Shown: positions 15,935 to 25,022, counted from the first letter of the stretch. The stretch: 45,707 nucleotides of DNA from Trinickia mobilis (GCF_017315705.1 NZ_JAFLRF010000003.1:335887-381593), one strand, 5' to 3'. Translations and numbers: made by a program. The notes: a model not told the origin generated them from the sequence alone.

Positions 15935-17077
15935 ATGCACTTCGACGACGTCCCCGACCTGAGCCCCTATGAGGCTACGCGCGAGCGCGTGCGTGAGTTC
16001 TTGGCCGTGCATGCGCGACAGGGCACCTTCGTGCCCTGGAAGACCACTTGGAGCACTTTCGACGCCTCCTTCACCCGCAGCGCCGGCGAGCACGGCTTCA
16101 TCGGCATGACGTGGCCGCAACACGTGGGTGGCTGCCAGCGCTCTGCGCTGGAGCGCTATGTGGTGGCCGAGGAGATGCTGGCCGCCGGCGCACCTTGCGG
16201 CGCGCACTGGATCGCCGATCGCCAGTCCGGCCCGCAGATCCTGCGCCACGGCAGCGACCGTGCACGCCAGGAGATTCTGCCGCGCATCGCGCGAGGGGAA
16301 TGCTGGTTCGGCATCGGCATGAGCGAGCCCGACGTCGGCTCGGACCTGGCGTCGGTGCGCACGCGCGCCGACAAGGCGCCCGGCGGCTGGCGCATCAACG
16401 GCAGCAAGATCTGGACGACCAACGCGCATCAGGTGCACTACATCATCGCACTCGTGCGCACCGAGCAGGCCACCGCGCGCAAGCATGACGGGTTAACGCA
16501 GCTCATCGTGGACATGGATGCGCCCGGCATCACGGTGCGGCCGGTGCGCGACCTTTCGGGGCACCACGAGTTCAATCAGGTGCACTTTGACGACTGCTTC
16601 GTCCCCGACGACATGGTGGTCGGCGCGCCGGGGCAGGGCTGGCAGATGGTCACCTCGGAGCTGTCGCTCGAGCGCTCGGGGCCTGACCGCTTCCTCAGTG
16701 CCTACCAGTTGCTGGACGCGCTGGTCGAGCGCATCGGGCCCGAGCCGCAGCCGCACCAAGCCATGCTGGTCGGCAAGCTGGTGAGCCAGCTCACGGCGCT
16801 GCGCCGCATGTCGATCTCGGTGGCCGGCATGCTGGAGGCCGGTCACAACCCGGCCGTGGAAGCTGCCCTGGTCAAGGACTTGGGCACGACTTTCGAGCAG
16901 CAAACGGCCGAGCTGGCGCGCCTGGCGGTAGAGGCGCAACCGCGGCAGCACGCGGCCGCAGATCCTTATGCCGAAGCTCTGGCGCAGGTGATGCTCACCT
17001 CGCCAAGCTTCACGTTGCGCGGCGGCACGCGCGAGATCCTCCGCGGCGTTATCGCACGCGGATTGGGGCTGCGATGA
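15935..17077 (+). CDS. Acyl-CoA dehydrogenase, subunit-like (1)
   Basis: FAD acyl-CoA dehydrogenase of 380 residues. It has WFGIGMSEPDVGSDLASVRT (FAD/substrate segment), INGSKIWTTNAH, LSLERSGPDRFLS in the helix that can supply the base, and a C-terminal RGGTREILRGVIARGLGL. It overlaps the next acyl-CoA dehydrogenase by an ATGA at 17074-17077. Tandem overlapping pairs of dissimilar acyl-CoA dehydrogenases commonly form alpha2beta2 enzymes for bulky substrates such as steroid side chains. That assembly is inferred here. It is likely to act on a branched or cyclic acyl-CoA. Confidence 0.88.
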   Translation: MHFDDVPDLSPYEATRERVREFLAVHARQGTFVPWKTTWSTFDASFTRSAGEHGFIGMTWPQHVGGCQRSALERYVVAEEMLAAGAPCGAHWIADRQSGPQILRHGSDRARQEILPRIARGECWFGIGMSEPDVGSDLASVRTRADKAPGGWRINGSKIWTTNAHQVHYIIALVRTEQATARKHDGLTQLIVDMDAPGITVRPVRDLSGHHEFNQVHFDDCFVPDDMVVGAPGQGWQMVTSELSLERSGPDRFLSAYQLLDALVERIGPEPQPHQAMLVGKLVSQLTALRRMSISVAGMLEAGHNPAVEAALVKDLGTTFEQQTAELARLAVEAQPRQHAAADPYAEALAQVMLTSPSFTLRGGTREILRGVIARGLGLR

Positions 17078-18189
17078 TCGACATCATGACGCAAGAGAAC
17101 GACGAGGTCGCCGCCATCGTGCTGGACCAGGCTGCGCGCCTGTTCCAGGGCGAGGTGACGCGGCAGTTGCTGGCGGACGCAGATGAGGGCGCCTGGCAGC
17201 AGGCGCTGTGGCAGCAGGTGGCGGCCGCAGGCCTGCAGTTGGCGCTGGTGCCCGAAGCGGATGGCGGTGCCGGGCTGTCGCTGTCCGTGGGCCTGGCCGT
17301 AATGCGCCGGGCAGCCCAGTGCGCGTTGCCCTTGCCGTTGGGCGAGACCATGCTGGCGCACGCGCTGTGGGCGGCCGCCGGCGGCGAACTGGCCGACGAC
17401 GTTCACGAGCAGCCGGCGACCCTGGCACCAGAGCCGGGATCCGAGAACGGCGGCCTGCGCATGACCCTGCGCCGCGATGCGGATGGCTGGCAATTGAGCG
17501 GAGCGCTGCAGGGCGTGCCCTGGCCGGAGCAGTCGTCGTTCGTGCTGCTGTGCGCGCGCGAAGAAGGTGCCCAGACGATGCTGGTGCGGCTGCCTTGCGC
17601 CGGACTGCCCTGGGCGCTCGATGCCAACCTCGCGCACGAGCCGCGGGGCAACTGCACGCTTGATGGCCACGCGGTGGCCGCGGCCGACGTCCGTCCGGCA
17701 CCGCTCGACCTGCGCGACGCCGGCCTGCAGCCGCACGGCGCGCTGCTGCGCGCCTGGCAACTGTCGGGCGCCATGCAGCGCTGTTTCGACCTGGCGCTGG
17801 CCTATTCGCGCGAGCGTGTGCAGTTCGGCAAGACCATCTCCGCCTACACGCCGGTGCAGACCATGCTGGTGGAGATGGCGGGGCACATCGCCGCTGCCGG
17901 CGTGGCCTGCGAGGGAGCGGCAAAGATGGCCGGCGAAGACTTCCTTCGCGCCGTCGCCGTCGCCAAGTCGCGCGCCGGCGAAGCGGCCGGCGTAGTTGCC
18001 GCGCATGCCCACCAGGTGCACGGCGCCATCGGTTACACGCAGGACCACGGACTGCACCATTTCACGCGCAGGCTCTGGTCCTGGCGCGACGAGTTCGGTA
18101 GCGAGGCGCACTGGAACCGCCGCCTAGGAGCGGCCGTGTGCGCGCAGGGCGGCGCCGCGCTGTGGCGCGCACTGGTGCGCAGCGCATGA
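17074..18189 (+). CDS. Acyl-CoA dehydrogenase, subunit-like (2)
   Basis: A 371-residue, more divergent acyl-CoA dehydrogenase. The N-terminal half is weakly conserved (AAGLQLALVPEADGGAG). The C-terminal half retains YSRERVQFGKTIS, the HQVHGAIGYTQDHGLHHFTRRLW segment and an Arg/Trp-rich end. The usual TEPxxGSD loop in the middle is not evident. This fits the second member of a heteromeric pair in which each subunit supplies part of the FAD site. Translation is coupled to the preceding gene by ATGA. No other gene follows in the operon; a transposase remnant lies beyond. Confidence 0.82.
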   Translation: MIDIMTQENDEVAAIVLDQAARLFQGEVTRQLLADADEGAWQQALWQQVAAAGLQLALVPEADGGAGLSLSVGLAVMRRAAQCALPLPLGETMLAHALWAAAGGELADDVHEQPATLAPEPGSENGGLRMTLRRDADGWQLSGALQGVPWPEQSSFVLLCAREEGAQTMLVRLPCAGLPWALDANLAHEPRGNCTLDGHAVAAADVRPAPLDLRDAGLQPHGALLRAWQLSGAMQRCFDLALAYSRERVQFGKTISAYTPVQTMLVEMAGHIAAAGVACEGAAKMAGEDFLRAVAVAKSRAGEAAGVVAAHAHQVHGAIGYTQDHGLHHFTRRLWSWRDEFGSEAHWNRRLGAAVCAQGGAALWRALVRSA

Positions 18190-18359
18190 CCCGTCGAACG
18201 GTATTGACATCGGCCTGCTTCACTCGTTTTGAACGATGCCGGCGAAAGCCGGTACGCCACAGGTGCCAGCGGCAGCGCACGATCGGGAGTTGCTGGCACT
18301 CTGGCGCGATGACCATCCAAGGGGGATGAATGAATGCCGTAATGCAAGAAATTGGGCGC
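18190..18359. other. Intergenic stretch after the acyl-CoA dehydrogenase pair
   Basis: Contains GATGCCGGCGAAAGCCGG, a short hairpin without a T-run, and no supported gene. Confidence 0.3.
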
Positions 18360-18525
18360 ACCGGGATGTCCTTCGTATCGACGAAACGGCCGAGCGGAAG
18401 CCAGCGCGCGACTGCGGTTATAAAACACTCCGACGTATTCGAACAGGGCCCGTTGTGGCCTCGCGGTTTCCACGCTGATCGTTTCGATCGCTTCACGAAT
18501 CGACCGAGGAAACGCCTCGAAAAAA
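18360..18525 (-). pseudogene. C-terminal remnant of an IS3-family transposase
   Basis: On the minus strand the frame reads ARPQRALFEYVGVFYNRSR, matching the family end (RxxLFEYIExFYNRxRxH). The next frame then continues RWLPLGRFVDTKDIP, which looks like the RxHSxLGYxSPxxFE end after a frameshift. The DDE core is missing. It is a decayed insertion-sequence end separating the high-GC operon from the porin. Confidence 0.55.
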
Positions 18526-18617
18526 GGCGCCAGGATTGCCTCTAACTACTGACCCACAAAAAATCGTTTGAAGAGCCGGTATTAATCGGCCTTAACCATT
18601 GAAGAGGAGACGTGTCC

Positions 18618-19751
18618 GTGAAATCCCTTAATAAGCGGTTTTCTTTATTTGTACTGCTAATTATTTATGCAAATGCAGCGTATGCACAAGGCAGTGTCAC
18701 CTTGTACGGCCTCATGGATGCCGGCGTGAATTACATCAGCAATGATCGTGGCAAAGCCAACTGGACGCAGACCAACGGCATGGTAAATGGCAATCGTTGG
18801 GGCCTGAAAGGTGCCGAAGACCTTGGCAGCGGCATGAAAGCGCTATTTCAGCTGGAGAATGGCTTCTCCGGCAGCGGAACATTGGCGCAAGGTGGTCGCT
18901 TATTTGGTCGCTACGCTTGGGTCGGGCTGAGCAGTGACACGTACGGCATGGTCACGATGGGTCGCCAGATCGATCTAACTGTTGAGTATATCGAGCCACT
19001 CAGCAGCCTTGCGTTCACGGGAATCGCACATCCGTTCGATAACGACAACATGCTTAACGAGGTCCGCCTCAACAACGCGATCAAATATACGAGCCCCAAC
19101 TTGGGCGGGTTTAAATTCGGGGCACAGTACGCGTTCAGCAACAGCGCCGACGGCTTTGCCGCCAATCGGGGCTGGGGTCTTGGCGCGGGTTACACGAGAG
19201 GGCCGCTCGCCTTGGGTGTATCGTACTTGCACCTCAATGCGCCGGACTCGAATACGTCCGGGGCCGTTGTCGGGGATTACATTAATGAAAATGTCACGAC
19301 CACGTCGGCGCTGCAACAAAACGGGCTCCCGTCCGCTGTATTGCGGGAGCAGGTCTGGGCCGCCGGCGTCAACTATCAACTCAGTACAGTAAGACTCGGC
19401 TTCGTGTATAGCCATTCGATGCGCAACTCGGCGGCAGACACGCTCAAGTTCGACAACTACGATGTGAACGTGACCTATCAGATCACCTCGGCGTTCTTCC
19501 TCTCGGGCAGCTACACCTTCACGGATGGCAAACTGGACCCGATCGGAGCAGAGCCGAAATACCACCAGGCGTCGCTCATGTTCGACTATTTTCTGTCCAA
19601 GCGCACCGACGTTTATTTGCTGAGCGTTTATCAGCACGCGGCAGGCGCAGCGACTATCGCAGCGATTGCGCCCGACGCCTATGGTGGCACTGGCCGGTCG
19701 ACCAGCAAGAACCAAACGTTGATCCGACTTGGGCTGCGTCACAGATTTTAA
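18618..19751 (+). CDS. Gram-negative outer-membrane porin (Burkholderiales type)
   Basis: Trimeric beta-barrel for passive uptake of small solutes. GAGGAG (18604-18609) lies 8 nt before GTG 18618, which is preferred to GTG 18612. The 377-residue product has a signal peptide (KSLNKRFSLFVLLI... ending ANAAYAQ), then the porin start GSVTLYGLMDAGVNY. The usual RWGLKGAEDLGSGMKALFQLE block follows, and it ends in the C-terminal beta-signal LRLGLRHRF with terminal Phe. Next to degradation operons it may serve uptake of their substrate, but specificity cannot be read. Confidence 0.92.
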   Translation: MKSLNKRFSLFVLLIIYANAAYAQGSVTLYGLMDAGVNYISNDRGKANWTQTNGMVNGNRWGLKGAEDLGSGMKALFQLENGFSGSGTLAQGGRLFGRYAWVGLSSDTYGMVTMGRQIDLTVEYIEPLSSLAFTGIAHPFDNDNMLNEVRLNNAIKYTSPNLGGFKFGAQYAFSNSADGFAANRGWGLGAGYTRGPLALGVSYLHLNAPDSNTSGAVVGDYINENVTTTSALQQNGLPSAVLREQVWAAGVNYQLSTVRLGFVYSHSMRNSAADTLKFDNYDVNVTYQITSAFFLSGSYTFTDGKLDPIGAEPKYHQASLMFDYFLSKRTDVYLLSVYQHAAGAATIAAIAPDAYGGTGRSTSKNQTLIRLGLRHRF

Positions 19752-19814
19752 TTGGATATCGCAGAAACGGACGCGCGCCCGCATTCCCGACTCAAATCGG
19801 TGGCGCGTCCGGCA

Positions 19815-19847
19815 GACGCCAAAAAATGATGCTGGGCGTCACTTTTT
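19815..19847 (+). terminator. Probable terminator of the porin gene
   Basis: Stem GACGCC (19815-19820) / GGCGTC (19835-19840), followed two bases later by TTTTT. The stem is only six pairs, so it is moderate as a Rho-independent terminator. Confidence 0.45.
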
Positions 19848-20024
19848 GAAAACTGTCAATGCGACTCGGTGCGTGGCGTCAAGGATGAACTGCCTGGGGG
19901 GCATCGTCACCGATTAACCAGTTTTCTTTTGTATTTTTGCGAGAAAGTTCAGCAGCATGGGGGGGGCAAGTATCGGATATGCGTGACCGATGCCATAGCC
20001 GGATATCTTTGGAGATTTTCGCGA

Positions 20025-20596
20025 GAGTTCTTGTAGCGGTAATACGCGTAGTCGACTTCAACGTGAAGGTCCGGGTGAAGTCGGACGGCGCGGACCGCGC
20101 GATCCTCGTCGAATCGAACGAAGACCTGCAGCCGCTCGCCGTGGCGAAGTTCCTGAAGGCGGTGGTCGATAAGGAAGCGCCGCAGCTCGTCATTCTTGGC
20201 AAGCAGGCCATCGACGATGATTAGAGCCAGACCGGCCAGATGCTCGGCGCGCTCGCGAACCGGCCGCAGGCCACGTTCACCTCGAAGGTGACGATCGCCG
20301 ACGGCAAGGCGACGGTGGCCCGCAAGGTCGACGGCGGAGCCGAGACGCTCACGCTGCCGGCTGTGGTAACGACCGATCTGCGCCTCAATGAGCCACGCCA
20401 TGTGACGCTGCCCAACATCACGAAGGCGAAGAAAAAGCCGCTCGAAACGGTGAAGCCCGAAGACGTCGGTGTGGATGTAGCGCCGCGTCTGAAGACGCTG
20501 AAGGTGGCCGAGCCGCCCAAGCGCAGCGCCGGCGTCATGATGCCAGACGTGAAGACGCTGGTCGAAAAACTGAAGACCGAAGCCAAGGTGCTGTAA
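20025..20596 (+). pseudogene. etfB: Electron transfer flavoprotein beta subunit, inactivated
   Basis: The frame begins [19 protein letters not shown], clearly the EtfB N-terminus, but with no ATG in place. After VKVRVKSDG it jumps directly to [20 protein letters not shown], so the normal section of roughly 55-60 residues between them is gone. An in-frame TAG then follows AIDDD (20222-20224) where functional proteins have a residue before xQTGQM. The remainder to [14 protein letters not shown] is well conserved and in frame. So it has a lost start, an internal deletion and a nonsense codon. The partner EtfA gene directly downstream is intact, so electron transfer from the local acyl-CoA dehydrogenases must rely on another EtfB. 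Confidence 0.88.
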
Positions 20597-20609
20597 GGGG
20601 AGCGCAAAG

Positions 20610-21557
20610 ATGACGATTCTGGTAATTGCCGAACATGACAACGCGTCGATCAAGGTTGCGACACTGAACACGGTGGCCGCTGCAGCAGTGACGGCAACAC
20701 TGATCGACGCGGAAATTCATTTGCTGGTCGCAGGTTATCAGGCGCATGACGCGGCGGAGGCGGCGACGAAGGTCGCGGGCGTGAGCAAGGTGCTGTTGGC
20801 CGATGCGCCGCAATTGGCGGACGGTCTCGCGGAAAACCTCGAGGCCACGACGCTCAGCATTGCAAGGGCCTATTCGCACATTCTGGCGCCGGCGACCGCA
20901 TACGGGAAGAACATTGCGCCGCGCATCGCGGCGAAGCTGGACGTGGCCCAGATTTCCGACATCACCGCAGTTTGCAGTGCGGACACATTCGAGCGGCCGA
21001 TTTACGCGGGCAACGTAATCGCGACGGTGCAGTCGAGGGATCGGATCAAGGTAATCACGGTGCGCGCAACGAGCTTCGAACCAGTGTCGGCGGAAGGAGG
21101 GGCCGCGGCGATTGAGAGGATCGACGCGGCGCCCCACTCAGGCATCTCGCAGTTTGCGAGCCGAGAGGTCACGAAGCTGAACCGCCCGGAACTGACGAGC
21201 GCGAAAATGATCGTGTCGGGCGGCCGCGGCCTTGGTAACGGCGAGAACTACATGAAGGTGCTAGAGCCGCTCGCAGACAAGCTCGGTGCAGCACTGGGCG
21301 CTTCGCGCGCGGCAGTGGACGCAGGCTATGTGCCGAACGACTACCAGGTGGGGCAGACGGGCAAAATCGTCGCGCCGGAGGTTTACGTGGCCGTCGGCAT
21401 TTCGGGCGCGATCCAGCACTTGGCCGGTATGAAGGATTCGAAGGTCATCGTCGCGATCAATAAGGATCCTGAAGCACCGATCTTCAGCGTTGCGAACTAT
21501 GGTCTCGTCGGCGATTTGTTTGCTGTTGTGCCTGATATGGTATCGATGCTTGAATAA
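20610..21557 (+). CDS. etfA: Electron transfer flavoprotein alpha subunit
   Basis: FAD-binding half of ETF, which takes electrons from acyl-CoA dehydrogenases and passes them to ETF:quinone oxidoreductase. The 315-residue protein is full length. It has the N-terminal domain [15 protein letters not shown] and the FAD-binding C-terminal domain with [44 protein letters not shown] and [26 protein letters not shown] lies just upstream of ATG 20610. It would normally need the beta subunit encoded just before it, which is broken here. The gene itself shows no damage, so inactivation of etfB may be recent or complemented elsewhere. Confidence 0.93.
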   Translation: MTILVIAEHDNASIKVATLNTVAAAAVTATLIDAEIHLLVAGYQAHDAAEAATKVAGVSKVLLADAPQLADGLAENLEATTLSIARAYSHILAPATAYGKNIAPRIAAKLDVAQISDITAVCSADTFERPIYAGNVIATVQSRDRIKVITVRATSFEPVSAEGGAAAIERIDAAPHSGISQFASREVTKLNRPELTSAKMIVSGGRGLGNGENYMKVLEPLADKLGAALGASRAAVDAGYVPNDYQVGQTGKIVAPEVYVAVGISGAIQHLAGMKDSKVIVAINKDPEAPIFSVANYGLVGDLFAVVPDMVSMLE

Positions 21558-21874
21558 AATATCTCGATGGGTATACAAAAAATTGATCCGTCGGCTCCCG
21601 CACCATCGCGTAGACCGCCACTCTTACTCCAGCCTAGCGCGGCTTTCTCAATGCAACGCCCCGGTCTGCCACGCATTGGCGCGAAGCCGATGCAAAGCAT
21701 CAAGCTTGCCTCTAACACCTCGATATACCGCCGTTTGAACCGGCGACGCGGGCATCGCTGCGATAGTCGTGCCCACGTGGTTCGCGCCGATGAGAACACT
21801 TGCGCGTGCGGCACACTGCCCAACCTACTGCACGGACTGTAATGGCTAATGAATCCGGCTCATCGTTGGGCCTC
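21558..21874. other. Intergenic stretch after etfA
   Basis: No supported gene. Minus-strand frames here (e.g. KLDALHRLRANAWQTGAL near 21640-21720) look vaguely coding but do not match anything I can name. Confidence 0.3.
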
Positions 21875-22084
21875 TCATCGATGAGCGTTCGTGGCACCGT
21901 TTCCGCCGTCTGCTTCGATCAGCCCCTGGTGCTTCGCATTGATCGGCGCCGCGACCAATACCGCCTCGGCGAAGCGTCGCAATGCATCCAGCGTGCCATG
22001 CACGCTTCTGTACTCCTGTGTGCCGATACGTGCATCGAGCGTGACAGCCATCCCCGAGGCGACGGCTAGTTCAATAATGTCCAT
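21875..22084 (-). CDS. Small conserved-looking protein (69 aa)
   Basis: The start ATG is preceded on the minus strand by GTGGAGATGAACG, a good ribosome site. The 69-residue product begins MDIIELAVASGMAVTLD and continues with a helical-looking segment TLDALRRFAEAVLVAA. It has no signal peptide, membrane helix or cysteine pair. It lies downstream of, and on the same strand as, the FFFR-family protein at 22205-22441 (120 bp apart), so the two may be co-expressed. I cannot assign a function. Confidence 0.5.
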   Translation of the reverse strand: MDIIELAVASGMAVTLDARIGTQEYRSVHGTLDALRRFAEAVLVAAPINAKHQGLIEADGGNGATNAHR

Positions 22085-22204
22085 CGTTCATCTCCACCAC
22101 TTACACGTGGATGCTTCGCAACCGTGGCGTGTCATTGAACTGCGCCGCGCCCTGGTGTCGATTCGCACTTAAGCGAAAAGTCCACGGTTTCCTCTCGGGT
22201 CTGG

Positions 22205-22441
22205 TCAGTCCAAAGACAATGTCGGTTTCTTTGGCGCGGGAGGAAAAACAGTCCATGAGCCGTCGTCCAGCCGGAAGAAAAAGACCCTCAACGCACCCCT
22301 CGCTCCGGTTGCCTCCAAGCATACGCAGCGGCCGGATAACGACTGCTTGCGCGGCGATCGCGCTAGCCGATAGCTGCCCCCCGACGCGAGACCAAGCCAC
22401 TTGTCGATGAGCCAACGCAACGACTGTCCGCCCGTACCCAT
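22205..22441 (-). CDS. Small conserved protein, FFFR/FPP family (78 aa), second copy
   Basis: AGGAGG lies 6 nt before the ATG at 22441 on the minus strand, a strong translation signal. The 78-residue protein begins MGTGGQSLRWLIDKWL and ends with VFFFRLDDGSWTVFPPAP. It shares the SLR, Trp-Leu, FFFRxxDGxW and FPPxxxxPT positions with the product of 635-874. The FFFR...DGxW...FPP core suggests a small beta-sheet domain, but I know of no characterised member. Conservation of two diverged copies with good ribosome sites argues for function. Confidence 0.6.
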   Translation of the reverse strand: MGTGGQSLRWLIDKWLGLASGGSYRLARSPRKQSLSGRCVCLEATGARGALRVFFFRLDDGSWTVFPPAPKKPTLSLD

Positions 22442-22592
22442 TTCTGCCTCCTGCTGCCTATTGCCGAATCGCTCGCTACCATTTGCGGCCTCGACCGGGT
22501 GGCAACACAGCTTGGGTTTTTTCGTGTCGCACCGGCCGGAAAAATGAAATTTAGCTCGGCTTCTCGCTCATGGAACGATTGTTTTTATCTTT

Positions 22593-22727
22593 ATGGAATT
22601 CGCGAAAGCCATTTTTGCGAAGCTTGATATTCCCCCACGCGAACGGGAGATCATTGCGCTTGCCGTGAGCTATTGTCGAAAGTGGTGTTCGGGGTCCGCG
22701 GAGCAACGGAACAGGGAAGTCAGCTAA
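22593..22727 (+). pseudogene. Possible fragment of a carboxymuconolactone decarboxylase/AhpD-like gene
   Basis: A 44-residue frame reads MEFAKAIFAKLDIPPRERE then IIALAVSYC, similar to the helix preceding the CxxC of CMD-family proteins. It then runs into unrelated sequence that forms the left inverted repeat at 22692. The CxxC...H centre is missing. The match is short. Confidence 0.3.
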
Positions 22728-22932
22728 GCGTGTTCATAAGAGGGTCGTCCAGCGAACACCTGCGCCGCTGGCTTCGGCTCGATACAGATCAAGGTTGCTG
22801 ACGTCTCGTTAAGATGGTCCGATAAATTTATCGATCAACGTCTCCTAATCGTACGTCCGCCTTGTTCCACAGGGCTATTCATGTGAAGATCTTGGCTTAA
22901 CCGAGTTCGCTGTTCCGTTGCTCCCCGGACCC
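22692..22932. repeat. 23-bp inverted repeat pair flanking about 195 bp
   Basis: GGGTCCGCGGAGCAACGGAACAG (22692-22714) is matched in inverse orientation at 22910-22932 with one mismatch. The inner segment contains a perfect 14-bp palindrome CGATAAATTTATCG (22820-22833). The right arm borders AraC-unit element copy 3, so the left arm may be an inverted scrap of that unit. Alternatively the pair could bound a small non-coding mobile element. Confidence 0.45.
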
Positions 22933-22937
22933 TGAAA

Positions 22938-23035
22938 CCCGTGAGAATCGGCAGTACGGGAACGATGCCACGGATACCGATGCACCGGTTACATCAATCG
23001 CCCGAAAGTTGTGCCTGATCCTGCAAGCAGACACC
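22938..23035 (+). promoter_or_regulatory. AraC-unit upstream element, copy 3
   Basis: It precedes an intact AraC-type gene. The dyad ACCGATGCACCGGT is at 22976-22989, preceded by GTGAGAATCGGCAG and followed by GTTGTGCCTGATCCTGCAAG. The dyad is less perfect here (4-bp arms) than in the other copies. Confidence 0.65.
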
Positions 23036-23099
23036 CAAATGGTTCGATCTGCCGCTACCATGGGATGGTTCAACTTCCGGATCGGCATTGTTGCCTACC

Positions 23100-23990
23100 A
23101 TGAGTATCCAAACCTTCAGGGAAATTGCCCGGCTGCTCGCCCGTCATGCGAAAGACGAAGGTCGAAGCACCACGCCTATCGACAGCCTGGTGGTAGGACG
23201 GTACACATCCCGTTCACCGTCGATCCATTGCCCGCAATCGCCGATATTCGGGATGGTGGTACAGGGCAGAATGAGCATCGAACTTGGTGGGACGATCCAA
23301 AATTTCGGGTTGGGTGACTATCTGTTTGTGTCGTTCGATGTTCCCGTGGCGTTTCGGGTGATAGAGGCTAGCGAGGAACAGCCGTGTCTTGGACTAGGTA
23401 TGGCGATTACCCCGGAGCGTCTACACGAAGTGCTCGCGAGGGTGGACTTGCCGCCACACCCCACGGCAACCGAAGGAGCATGCAGTGTCATTGTCGCCCG
23501 TGCGAGCCTCGACTTGCTGGATGCGACGCTTCGCCTGTTGCGCCTGCTGGATGCTCCGGGCGACATCCGGCCGATGACGCCCCTTATCGAGCAGGAGATC
23601 ATTTACCGGCTTTTATCCGGGCCGCATGGCGCACGCGTGCTGCAACTGGCCGTAGCCGACAGTCCGGCCAACGGGGTGGCCAAGGCGATCGCCTGGCTGC
23701 GTAAGCACTACATGCAACCGCTGCGGATCGCGGAGCTTGCCGGCCAGGTCGGGATGAGCGAGTCCTCATTGCATCATCATTTCAAGGCAATCACCCACCT
23801 CACGCCGATGCAGTACCAAAAGCAACTCCGACTGCACGAAGCACGTCGACTAATACAGATCGAGCGTCGGAACATCGGCAGCGCCGGCTACGCAGTCGGC
23901 TATCAGAGCCGCTCGCAGTTCAGTCGTGAATACAGTCGGCTATACGGGGTATCGCCGCAGCAGCACATGGATGGCAGCAGTACGACCTAA
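23100..23990 (+). CDS. AraC-family transcriptional regulator (AraC_N type), copy 1
   Basis: DNA-binding regulator of 296 residues with an N-terminal cupin-like AraC_N sensor (about 20-170) and a C-terminal double helix-turn-helix (about 200-290; IAELAGQVGMSESSLHHHFK and GYAVGYQSRSQFSREYSRLYG). ATG 23100 is used; a TTG at 23088 is in frame. From about residue 74 to 156 it is identical to the regulator at 37746-38636, including silent sites, while residues 1-73 differ at many positions. This suggests gene conversion or a recent partial duplication with different sensing surfaces. Its own upstream element (copy 3) may be an autoregulatory site. Target genes are unknown. Confidence 0.9.
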   Translation: MSIQTFREIARLLARHAKDEGRSTTPIDSLVVGRYTSRSPSIHCPQSPIFGMVVQGRMSIELGGTIQNFGLGDYLFVSFDVPVAFRVIEASEEQPCLGLGMAITPERLHEVLARVDLPPHPTATEGACSVIVARASLDLLDATLRLLRLLDAPGDIRPMTPLIEQEIIYRLLSGPHGARVLQLAVADSPANGVAKAIAWLRKHYMQPLRIAELAGQVGMSESSLHHHFKAITHLTPMQYQKQLRLHEARRLIQIERRNIGSAGYAVGYQSRSQFSREYSRLYGVSPQQHMDGSSTT

Positions 23991-24106
23991 CGGAGGGGTT
24001 GCGCCCTCGTTGATCCCGAAAACTTCCGGGCAGCTCGGCAGGCTCCAGCATGGCTCTCTGGTGGGCTGAAGCAAGAAAGCCACGATCTGAACGTCGCCGT
24101 GGGGCC

Positions 24107-24900
24107 TCAGCCCGAGACAGCGTCGCACTGCGAATCCGCGACAAGTTGCATCGTAAGATGTTCTAGCGCCGCTGCCGTACGGCCATCTCGCAGTTCGCCG
24201 GCTTCGTCGAATGCTTGACATGCGTGCCGTACCAAGACTGTGGAAAGGAACGCCGCCTGAATCCGGCGTCGAGGAATGGGTACGGCTCCGCCTGCAGCGA
24301 CTAGCAGCAGGAAATGCCGCGCTAACGGTATTGAACCTAACTGCGTCTGAGTGCGTGTCGCGTGCTCGTAATGCCGACGCCATTCAAGGCTAGTCGAATT
24401 AGGAAAGTCTGCCCAGACTAGGCTGCCGAGCAGCCGTTCCTTGAACAACCGAAACAGCGCCTCGGCTTGCGAGTTCACGCATGTGAAGCAATACTGATTG
24501 TCAATCGCCATGACGGCGTCGCTAATGCTGTCGAGGATCACGCTTTCGAGCGGTTGCGCGCGGGGCGGATTGCTGTTCCCGTCGGCGAATGCGGCACGCT
24601 TCGTACCCAGACACACAGACACATCTTCACCTGCAACGCGAAACACCGACCACTGAATCGTCAGCGGCGTGTCCTTACCGCACCGGTGCCTGAGTTCGAT
24701 CGCTTGTAACGCTTCTCCTCCGACCAGCCGAGTGCGTCGCCGGCGCCGAGACTTGCCTGCAGGAGAACGCCCGATCCGTTCACCGTGCAGACGATATCCG
24801 GCGAACTCGCGAATGCGTCGTACAGAGAAAGCTCATCAACGCGGCACCCTTGCAAGGGCACGCCATTGCGCAACTGATAGTGAGTCGACTGCATGACAGC
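24107..24900 (-). pseudogene. Decayed PAS-domain sensor gene
   Basis: Two minus-strand frames carry PAS-like segments. Upstream (24906-24661) is LYDAFASSPDIVCTVNGSGV then DALGWSEEKRYKRSN. Downstream (24646-24107) is ESVILDSISDAVMAIDNQY, continuing to VNSQAEALFRLFKERLLGSL. The first frame stops, and the second loses family character after TRTQTQ, so at least two frameshifts separate the pieces. No kinase, GGDEF or other output domain is recognisable. It is probably the N-terminal remains of a signalling protein. Confidence 0.5.
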
Positions 24901-25022
24901 CGACATCTTTAAAATAGGTCATTTGAATGCATGATCCGATGGGTCGTCTTGACCGTTGGTGCCGCGTTACAAACGGCAACCTCGCGCGTTCGCGGCCGGA
25001 TTGCGGCATCAATCGGGCCGCG

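Noticed and set aside
15110-18111. Long minus-strand frames (15110-16486 and 16966-18111)
   Set aside because: They are shadows of the high-GC crotonase and acyl-CoA dehydrogenase genes; composition is skewed and no motif is present.
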